Shown in pieces: positions 56,593 through 64,000 of a stretch of 64,000 nucleotides of DNA. Numbering within the stretch: position 1 is the first letter of the stretch; every line of letters begins with the position of its first letter. Source of the stretch: Tolypocladium sp. Sup5 PDA-1. Taxonomy: Eukaryota; Ascomycota; Sordariomycetes; Hypocreales; Ophiocordycipitaceae. Location: positions 310,001 to 374,000 of the forward strand of contig JPHH03000009.1 of NCBI GenBank assembly GCA_000750105.3, given 5' to 3'. The notes beneath the pieces were generated by a model. It saw nothing but the letters and a program-made list of their open reading frames with translations, had not been told where the DNA came from and did no database searches. Made by a program: the position numbers and the translations under genes.

Positions 56593-59500
56593 TCAATCCC
56601 TCTCGCCCTCGCCACCTGCACTAGGCGGCACGGCGCCCTCGGCCTTCCACTTGGCAAACTTGTCATTCTGCTCCCGCACCTGCTCCTGGCTCATATCCTT
56701 GGCCCAAGACGGGTTATGCACCATCTTCTCCAGCAGCTTGCTCTCGCGGATGTTGCTGAGCGCCTTGTAGAACTTGTCCCGGCGCTCGCGCTTCTCTGTC
56801 GTCTTGGGTGACTGGTCGTAGATGAAGTACTCCGACGTGCCCGGTGCCCAGACCATCTTAGAGCTCTTGAGGCAGATGCTCGTCGTCAAGTTCTCGCTGT
56901 ACGACAGGGGCTTGGGGATGTTATCTTCCTCCGATTCGTTCTCACCAGTAGGCATGTTGCGCGTGAGCACCACCTTCTGCAGCTTCGACCGCGGGATTCC
57001 CTCAGTGGGTTCCACGCGGATAAAGGACGAGATGTAGTACTGCCAACGCTCGCGCATCTGCATCTCATCCATGTAAAAGGTGGTGTCATTCCGCTGCAGC
57101 CAACGAACCGTTGCTTCGGCTTTCTGGGGGAACTAGTTCAACAGTGAGAATGGTATTGCCATCGGGGTGGCCTTGCAGGGGACTTACCCAGCAGATGACA
57201 AAGATGTCACCGTCCTTGACACACTTCTCTGCAAACTTGCGAGCGCTGATCTCGGTCTGATAGCTAGTCTCTTCCTTGTCGCGGCCCGCAAAGTATTGCT
57301 GGATCAGATCCGGCGTCTTCTCCTTGGCATCGGTGCTGCTGCACGTGAGGGCAAGCCGGCACAGCGTCCTCAGCTGATCCTGGATAGTGTACAGCTTCCA
57401 GCCGCTGCGGAGGTAGTAGTGGCGCAGCACGTCCTGGTAGCGAGGCTCCTCGATGTCGCCAGTGATGTACTCCTCAACCAGCTCCATGGTCCTGGGCCAG
57501 AACTTTGTCGCATCGTCACTGCCATCAAAGTAGTTCATCGCGTTGTCCGAGAAGCCAATGTCCCTGGCGGGCTTTGGCTTGCTGAGCCGCTCGATCTCGT
57601 GCAGCACAGCTTCCTTGTGCCCCTTGACTTCCACGAGCCGGCTGTAGACGGTCTGAAAGATGCTGAAGAACACGAAGATGGTCTGGTTGGCGAACAGGTT
57701 GTACCAGGGGCGGCTGAAGAATCCATCGGCCTTCAGTTCACCATCTGCATCGATGAGAGCGTTGTCACCGCCAACCACGACAGGCTTGGGCACGGTCGGC
57801 ATCCAGCGCTCGTTGGAGACCTCTGTAGCCGCGGCGTCTTCTGGAGCGTCTGTCATCTCCTCCTCATTCGCCGATCCCACATCGGGAGTGGTCTCCTTGC
57901 TTCCAGACACCGCGCTGTCTTCCTTCTGGCTCCGAGGCTTGCTGCCATTGCGACCAGGGTCGAGGACTCCTCGAAGGAGGTCACCTTTCTTCCCGTTGCG
58001 CTTCGTGCGGCCGTTTGTCAGCTCGGCAGGCGTAGAGTCCTCCATCTCTTCCTCGGCAGAGTCAAGTGGAATCTTGGGCACTCTATCTTGCACCACATCT
58101 TCGTTGAGATCGAAGAAGGCAGTGACAAACCACTCGAAGAACTCCAAGAGTCTCTCCTTTTCCTGGGCGCTGTACTGACCGGCGTGCAGCGGGTACAGCA
58201 TCATCAAACGAAGAAGATCGACAACGACTTCCTTTTCGCTAAAGTCCCAGGCCACCTGGTGGCGGGGAGCCTTGCCCTTGAGGGCACGCTCGCGGCGCTG
58301 CTCTTCGTGCTTAGTCTTGATGACGTCGACCAGGTGTTTGGCCGTCAAGTTTCTTTTGTCGACGTTCTTGACAAGAATTCCCATGTGATCAAGGCTCTTG
58401 AGATACATCTGCTCAGTCTGGGCATGCCAGACCTTCTCCCACTCACGCTGGGAGAAGCGCCACTCTTCATCCTTCTGCTTCATGCGGGCCAGGAGCACTG
58501 GAACCACATCAAACGGATGGGCGAACATGTCGTTCACGACGTCCACACCACGCTCTCCGTATATCTTCTTACAAATACGCTTGAAGATCGAGGTGCTTTG
58601 GCCGGCGAGGGCGGCTGGCATATGGAATGTCTCCCTCTCAGTCGGGGACATGGCCAGCATCTGCTGGGCAACGGGTTCGAGAAGCTGGATGCACTTCAGG
58701 TTGATCTCGATGTTGAAGTCGTAGTCGTGACGCTCCTCCTCGATGCGGTGCAAGGCTTCCTCGAACTGATTTTTGCGATGCGCGACAAAGCCAGAGTCCT
58801 CGCTCGCCCAAGTAGGGTGCGAGGCCCACTGGTCATTGAGAACAGAGTTGCACAGCTCATCACGACCGCTGCACGGCTTGAGGCGTTCCTAAGGCAACTC
58901 GATTAGCAGAGCTCATGCAGCAGGGGGTTCTCGCATTTCCTTACCCGTTTCGGAAGAAGTCTGTAGCTAGGGCCATAGCCACGGCAGTTGCTCAGAGACA
59001 ACTTGTCAGTCGGCGGTTCGGGACGATTGTCGATCATGACATCGCCCGAGTCGACGCCGACAAACGACTTCCAGAAGCTCATCAAATCCGGGTTGGCGCC
59101 AATGAAGAGCGCTCCCTTGTGGAACAGGGTGTTCTTGTCGATGATGTTCTGGCTGAAGAGGTTGCACAGCTTGAGGAACTCGTTCATGGAAGATCGGTTG
59201 CTAAGGAACTTCTTGACCCGTTCAAAGAAGGCAATCTCTTCCTGGTTGGAGGTCGCCACGGAGCGGGGCGGGTACGGCTCAGGCATCACGGGAGTAAGCG
59301 TCGGCTCGATCGCGGAAACATCGCCAGCGCCTCTCGCATGGCTGAGCTTTGGTCGCTTGTTTCCGTTGACGCCAGTCTGCTGAAGTCGGCTGGACGCCGC
59401 TGCTTCGGCTAATAATGCATCAGTATTCTGGGCCTGCTTGTCTGCGCGAGGCCGCTTCTTGTTGTCCTTGCTCGCGCTCGCGGGAGGAGCAAAGCTTCCG

Positions 59501-61768
59501 AGGGGAGGCATCTTTTGCCCATCTCTCATACCAGGCTGGGGAGTATGGCTTGGACCAGTCGGCGCACCGTCCTCCATACGTCCTGGGGTTGCTTTGGCCT
59601 GGCCGGCCGACTCGGGCAGGAACTGCTTGAAATCTTCCAGGAGATCCGGTGCGGAGTTGAAGAGAGTCGTGACCTGGGCATAGACATCCTGGATTGGCTT
59701 CTGCTCTCGCTGATAGGTCTGCAGAATCTCCAGGAACTGCTTGTAGATCTCCGGCTTGTCTTGGAAGCGGTTCTGCGAGGCACGCTAAATTAGCCACAAA
59801 CTCTCCATCCTCAGGAGGAGGCAGAAACTCACCTTGATCTTGTTGACATAGCTGATGGCATGGTTAAACTCAACTGGGCCCCTACGCTCCATGTTGGCTT
59901 GGTTTGCCGCATTGCCATTCACTCCACCCGGACCCCCGGCAGGAACCGGGGTCTGCGCGCCACGTGCGTTGGGTCCGCTGGCATTTCCTGATATCTGCGA
60001 CGCGTTTCTAAGCGCGCCAGCGCCCTCAAAGGCAGCGTTCTGCGCCGCCGCTTGGACGAAGAGGCTGGCACCGTTTTGCACAGGAGTGCTGAAGTTGGCT
60101 TCCGGGCTTTCGATACTATGCTGAGATCGCTGCTGCCACTGACCGCCGCGCTCCGGGAAGAGAGGCTGAGCAGAGCCGCCGTGACCGTCGCCCTGGCCAC
60201 GGCCCGCAATCGACTGCACGGTGGTGCCCATAGGGGTGGTGACGCGGATCGTGTTGGGATCATTGCCAGCACCGCACTCGATTCTGTAGCCCGGAGGCAG
60301 GAAAGTGTTGAAGCCCTGGATAAGATTTGGGTGTCCGGCAAAGAGCTCGGACACGCGGTTGATAACACCGGGGGTGTCAATCCTGGAATTTTGTCAGTCT
60401 TCGATCAAAGTCCAGCGATCAGGGTTGCACTCACGCTTGGCTCTTGAAATCCTTCATGATATCAAGGAATCGATTATAAACATCGGCTTGGTCGTGAAAC
60501 TGGACCTTGACTTGGTCAAGGTACGTCAGGGCGTCCTGTGCGCAACGAAGATTAGTTTGTGCTCCAGCGCTGCTTTCAGAGTGCGGAGACGAGGTTATGA
60601 GCAGTACGAGATTGTGGTGATAGAAGTTCCAAAGTTCGACATTGTTGCCGCAGGCTTCCATCGCTCGATGGCCGCATTCGCGCAAAGCTGCCATGAGCTC
60701 GACGCTGAGTGCCGAAGCATCGAGTGCTTGGTCATGCAGAGACATGGGTCCAGCACAAGACGGCGAACGGGGCCGCCTCCGGGTTGCTACACCAGGGAGC
60801 CTTCAAAGTGATGCTTGACGGGCTAGGCGCGGGCTTGGTGTTGAAGGGTTCAAAAGCACCCAAAGATGCAAGGAGAGGGTTGAACAACAAGGCGACGCGG
60901 GCGAGGAAGACGCGTGAGGTGTACTGTGGATGCAGTGTGAAGAGAAGGTTTGAGGCGCAGAAAAACATGGAGGGAAAAAGCAGATCGAATGCATCAAGCC
61001 GCACAATCGTCCAACTTTCTGCCCGCCAGCTGCCAGCCAGCTAGCTGACACCTATTCACAGCCGGGCACAATAGATCAGAGCAACGAGACAATAGGACTC
61101 ACGTTCAGAATGGGCTGCTGGCCCTGCGTGATGCCACCAGGGATCTGATGCCCGCCCGGAGTCACGCCCACAATCGGGGCGCTCTGCTTCCCGCCACGCT
61201 GGCCCTCCTGTTGTTGCTGCTGGGCCTGCTGGGCCTGCTGCTGTTGCTGTTGCTGCAACGGGCCGCCAAAGACACTGGCCACAGTGCTCGGCGCAGCCTG
61301 GGAGACGTTCGGGGGAGGCTGGGAGTGCGGCATCGGCGCAAACATCTGATGCTGCGAGCTGGCGCCAGGCTGGCCGCCGTGCTGCTGCTGCATCTGTCGA
61401 TTGTGCTCGCTCTGCAAGGGCCCGCCAAAACTGGCCATGGGCCCCGAGGGAGCACCGAGGTGTGGCGGCGGCGCGCTCCCATTGTGGTTCGCAAGCAGTC
61501 CGCCGGGGCTGTGGATCGCACCGGATATTCTCGATGCCACGGGTTGGTGGATGGGGATTGAGCCCGCGCTGCTCTGATGGGGGGTCGATTGTTGGTAGCG
61601 GTCGGCCGATTCTCGCTCTCGTTCGCGCTCACGCTCGCGTTCTCTCTCTCGTTCTTGGTCGCGGCGCATCTCCTCGTGTTGCTGGATTGCGCGGTGCCGG
61701 TCCTCCATTTCGCGCTCGCGGTCGTAAGGCGCACCGCCGCTGCGGCCGTGGAGGTTCTGGTTGTTCAT
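56593..61768 (-). CDS. sin3: Sin3 transcriptional corepressor scaffold
   Basis: Six coding exons: 61768-61103, 60535-60435, 60382-59833, 59772-58945, 58888-57188 and 57132-56593; 1461 residues. The N-terminus has an RE dipeptide run (about residues 35-53) and Gln-rich tracts (near 175-200). PAH1 starts at 223 (DALTYLDQVKVQFHDQ) and runs to about 292. PAH2 spans about 427-493 (HAISYVNKIK/NRFQDKPEIYKQF). PAH3 is near 605-670 (FFERVKKFLSNRSSMNEF). The HDAC-interaction domain begins near 697 (LSNCRGYGPSYRLLP) and continues past the 715/716 junction (DELCNSVLNDQWASHPTW). A Sin3a_C-type region extends to the end. Family knowledge: Sin3 scaffolds the Rpd3 histone deacetylase complexes and docks repressors through its PAH domains. 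The first intron is 567 nt, long for this genome. An AG acceptor with branch site lies 8 bases before the ATG, so a 5'-UTR intron is likely. Confidence 0.95.
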
Positions 61769-63173
61769 GCTTGCTCTGCCCGACAAGACGTTAGCAAGGT
61801 GCCATCTTCAGTAATCGGAGCAGCTCGTAGATATCCGGCATCGAAAAGATACGACGGGCCGCCAGGGGCAGTGGGTGGTGTCCCTCCGACGCCGGCTCGA
61901 GCTCAGGCGGCAGAGCCGTCGCGATGCGAAGGAAGCCACAGCGACACGACAGAAGGGACTTACAGCTTGTCGGCTCACCCAGGCCAGCGAGCATCTACAT
62001 GAGAGCAAATGTCCCAGACGCGAGGCGGCAGCGGTGTCGGAAGAGCAGGTCGCAGGCGGAACCAACAGACGCGGGAGGGGGGCAACAAAATGGCGTAGCC
62101 GCTGGGGTGCAAAGTTGGGGAGCTCTCCTGGCAGAGAGAGAGGGTGACGAGATCTGACAGCCGGGCTGTCGCACACAACCTTGCCGCGGGAGATGCCGCA
62201 TCACGTGCCGATAAGCCCAGATAGAGCGACGCTATCCGACAGCTGTGGCGCTGGCCAGTAGGAGGGCAGGCTTTTGTGCCTCGCTCCAGCCCCTGGCCCC
62301 AGTCGTCCAGCCTCCACACTCTCAGCCTTGTCCTGCTCCACCAAAGCAACCCTGGATGTCGTCACTCGCAGAAGCGCTGACCTGCCAAGCCAGCGAAGCC
62401 AGCACAGGCATTCATTCAGAATAGCATGGAGGCAGTCTTGAGAACCCCATCGTGCAATGTCAAAGTTCATTTTATTGGGCAACTAGCCGGGCATACCATT
62501 CTCCCGTCTTCTGCTACCGCGGTTTAGGTCCGCCAGCCTAAGGCGTCCAGTGGCTGGCAAGGTTTGGGCTTGCTTGCCTCAGCTTGTTGCGAGTAAACAT
62601 TCGATACGCGACGGCTGCCTCACGTCTCCCAAACTTAAACCACGGCCTCGCATAACGCGCACATACACTTGAACATCATTATAGGCGCTGGCATGATAGA
62701 GCCATGATTTACGGCGATACACTCCTGGTCCTTCCAAGTCCACTCCCCTTGCGCAGCTCCGAAGTCCGCGAGCCACTCCCTGCCTGTATGTACATAACGT
62801 AGGTGTTCTGTCTTTGCGCACGACAACGCCAAACGCAATGCCAAATCTCGTTTTGAAAGCAAAACGGCCAATCACTCTTGCCCATTACCAGTCTCCAGCT
62901 AGACTCGTCCCGCCTTTCTTAAAGTCAAAAAGACAACATGACGGCTCTTGTGATTCATTCCTCCTCGCTGACCTCGCTCTCATAAGCCGGGGTCCCTTGA
63001 CACAACAGCGTCAGCTCTTCCGACTTCTGTGACGCCCCTGACTCTTCCCTCTCGGTGTTCTTGGAGCCGTCCATTGTCGAGAGAGCCGGCGACCATTGAC
63101 GAGGCACGCTGGAACCCGGCGACAACAATCCCGTACTCGCTTCCTTCTGTGCTGTCCTACTGCCCATCGCTTT
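61769..63173. other. sin3 upstream region and 3' flank of the last gene
   Basis: About 1.4 kb. It contains the putative 5'-UTR intron and the sin3 promoter. Several ORFs on both strands overlap without motifs. The stop of the edge gene at 63174 is preceded on the plus strand by ordinary intergenic sequence. No gene is called. Confidence 0.4.
61776..61963 (-). other. Probable 5'-UTR intron of sin3
   Basis: On the minus strand a strong GTAAGT donor (61963-61958) and a GCTAAC branch followed by GGGCAG (AG at 61777-61776) frame 188 bases, ending 8 bases before the sin3 ATG. Inferred from motifs only. If unspliced it would expose a 16-codon uORF. Confidence 0.5.
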
Positions 63174-64000
63174 CTAAGCCGGCGGTGGCGGCTGCGGCGC
63201 AGGCTTTCGTATGATTTTGATCTTCGGCCGCGCGCTCATGGGTGTTCCGGCCGGTGGGCTACCCGCCATCGAAGCAGGCGCAGGAGCAGGGGCTGCGCTG
63301 GTGTCGACAGACATTTTAGGCGGCGGTTGGGGAGCTGGTGGTGAGGCGGACGCGCCGCTGCCGCCATTTGGCAGGGGCCTTCGGACGGCATCCCCTGTCG
63401 GGAGCGGCTTTCGGGCAGGTCTCGCGGTAATGCTGTCCTTGAAGCTTCCCGGAGAGGGCTCCTTCGAGGTACCAGACGGTAACGCGGTCCTAACACTGGG
63501 TGCCGCACCCAATGATTGGCCCAGAATAACGGCAAGACGCTTGGGGTTATTCGTCCTAAGTGTGACTATCCGTCTCTTCTTCCAACCCTTACCTCCCTTG
63601 TCTCCCTCAACGCTGGGCCGCTGCGACTCCGTCTTGGGGCGCTTTGGTGCTGGCGAACCGTTGTCTTCCTTCTCCGCGCGAGCTCTCTTGGCGGAGGAGA
63701 TGGACGGCGTCTCTGAGGCTCGAGGAGCACTCGCTGTGGCCACACTAGGCAATTGGGATACGGACGGCAATGAAACAATAGTATCGGTGCCGTTGGAGGC
63801 CGCACCAACGGGCCGCTGCGGTGTCGCAGCCTTTGTGCTGATCTTTATCGAAGACGTTCTGGGCAGCGGAGCTGGCTTCTTTAGTTCCGGGAGAGGCGGT
63901 GGCGTAATCGCTCCCTTTGGTTTGCTCTTGTAGTAAGACTTGAACTGTACAATCAACTGCAAAACGGTTAGAAATGGTGACTCCCACACGTAGGGATTCA
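63174..64000 (-). CDS. C-terminal part of an unrecognised, Pro/Ser/Lys-rich protein (runs off the window)
   Basis: The last exon, 63956-63174, encodes 260 residues. It is preceded by an intron whose 3' end is visible (TTCTAAC branch, TTTTGCAG acceptor). The sequence beyond 63957 belongs to that intron or an upstream exon. The exon begins LIVQFKSYYKSKPKG, a short helical piece. It then becomes disordered and rich in Pro, Ser and basic residues: KRARAEKEDNGSPAPKRPKTE looks like a nuclear localisation signal, and GWKKRRIVTLRTNNPKRLAVILGQ is the most ordered block. The end is KIKIIRKPAPQPPPPA. A nuclear chromatin or transcription protein is a guess from composition; the domain-bearing part is outside the window, so I leave it unnamed. 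Confidence 0.65.
   Translation of the reverse strand, partial: NPYVWESPFLTVLQLIVQFKSYYKSKPKGAITPPPLPELKKPAPLPRTSSIKISTKAATPQRPVGAASNGTDTIVSLPSVSQLPSVATASAPRASETPSISSAKRARAEKEDNGSPAPKRPKTESQRPSVEGDKGGKGWKKRRIVTLRTNNPKRLAVILGQSLGAAPSVRTALPSGTSKEPSPGSFKDSITARPARKPLPTGDAVRRPLPNGGSGASASPPAPQPPPKMSVDTSAAPAPAPASMAGSPPAGTPMSARPKIKIIRKPAPQPPPPA

Noticed and set aside
57167..58906. 579-codon open frame on the plus strand, antisense to sin3 exon 5
   Set aside because: It mirrors GC-ending codons of the sense gene; the translation has no domain or splice logic and the minus strand encodes conserved Sin3.
60431..60745. 104-codon minus-strand frame reading into sin3 exon 2
   Set aside because: The upstream part lies inside the 567-nt intron; its junction sequence CACAG is the acceptor. 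Kept only as a possible alternative first exon.
1..64000. Search for transposase, reverse transcriptase, CRISPR-like arrays, NLR or other defence modules
   Set aside because: None recognised among the translations; the window is ordinary fungal euchromatin with one gene-poor zone.

Overview
The window is nuclear DNA of a filamentous ascomycete, most likely a Sordariomycete and possibly Hypocreales (that rank is inferred from overall protein flavour, not from a search). The evidence is short spliceosomal introns of about 50-100 nt with GT(GC)...AG ends and CTAAC/CTGAC-like branch sites, GC-rich third codon positions, and typical fungal families: Gup1, Erg10, Sin3, Snu114, a Zn2Cys6 factor, a fungal P450 and a secreted GMC oxidoreductase. 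I reconstructed exon structures by hand from splice motifs and reading phase. All multi-exon models close in frame except the broken one at 30148.

Layout. 1-4861: mostly non-coding, with one small Cys-containing orphan at 2803-3402(-). 4862-8009: two membrane-lipid genes converging, gup1(+) and a FAR-17a/AIG1-like protein(-). 8010-10808: non-coding, rich in short repeated words. 10809-24092: a compact housekeeping block with a coiled-coil protein(+), F-box pof7/hrt3(-), a small orphan(+), ribosome-biogenesis rlp24(-), mitochondrial carrier mtm1(+), WDR89-like(+), FRG1-like(-) and a 2OG-Fe(II) oxygenase(+). 24564-32043: ZIP metal transporter(-), a CYP7/8-like P450(+), a DsbA-like gene broken by an in-frame TAG(+), and a two-TM mitochondrial membrane protein(+). 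32044-44406: a gene-poor zone around a single 8-exon Zn2Cys6 regulator (34872-38035, -), with 2.8 kb of partly AT-rich DNA on one side and 6.4 kb on the other. 44407-64000: cia2(+), a secreted GMC oxidoreductase(-), snu114(-), erg10(+), sin3(-) and the 3' end of an unrecognised gene(-).

Most genes are unrelated core functions: cytosolic Fe-S assembly, splicing, sterol/isoprenoid entry, histone-deacetylase scaffolding and 60S assembly. I see no convincing secondary-metabolite cluster, transposon, CRISPR-like array or defence system. The most useful second-look items are the AAG-to-TAG-like break in the DsbA-like gene, a cryptic in-frame 66-nt intron in snu114, a GC-AG intron in the oxygenase, a duplicated FKSE-containing 16-residue unit in the Zn2Cys6 factor, alternative acceptors and a 567-nt intron in sin3, and two over-represented intergenic words (TACGGAGTA and AGGTACCT).
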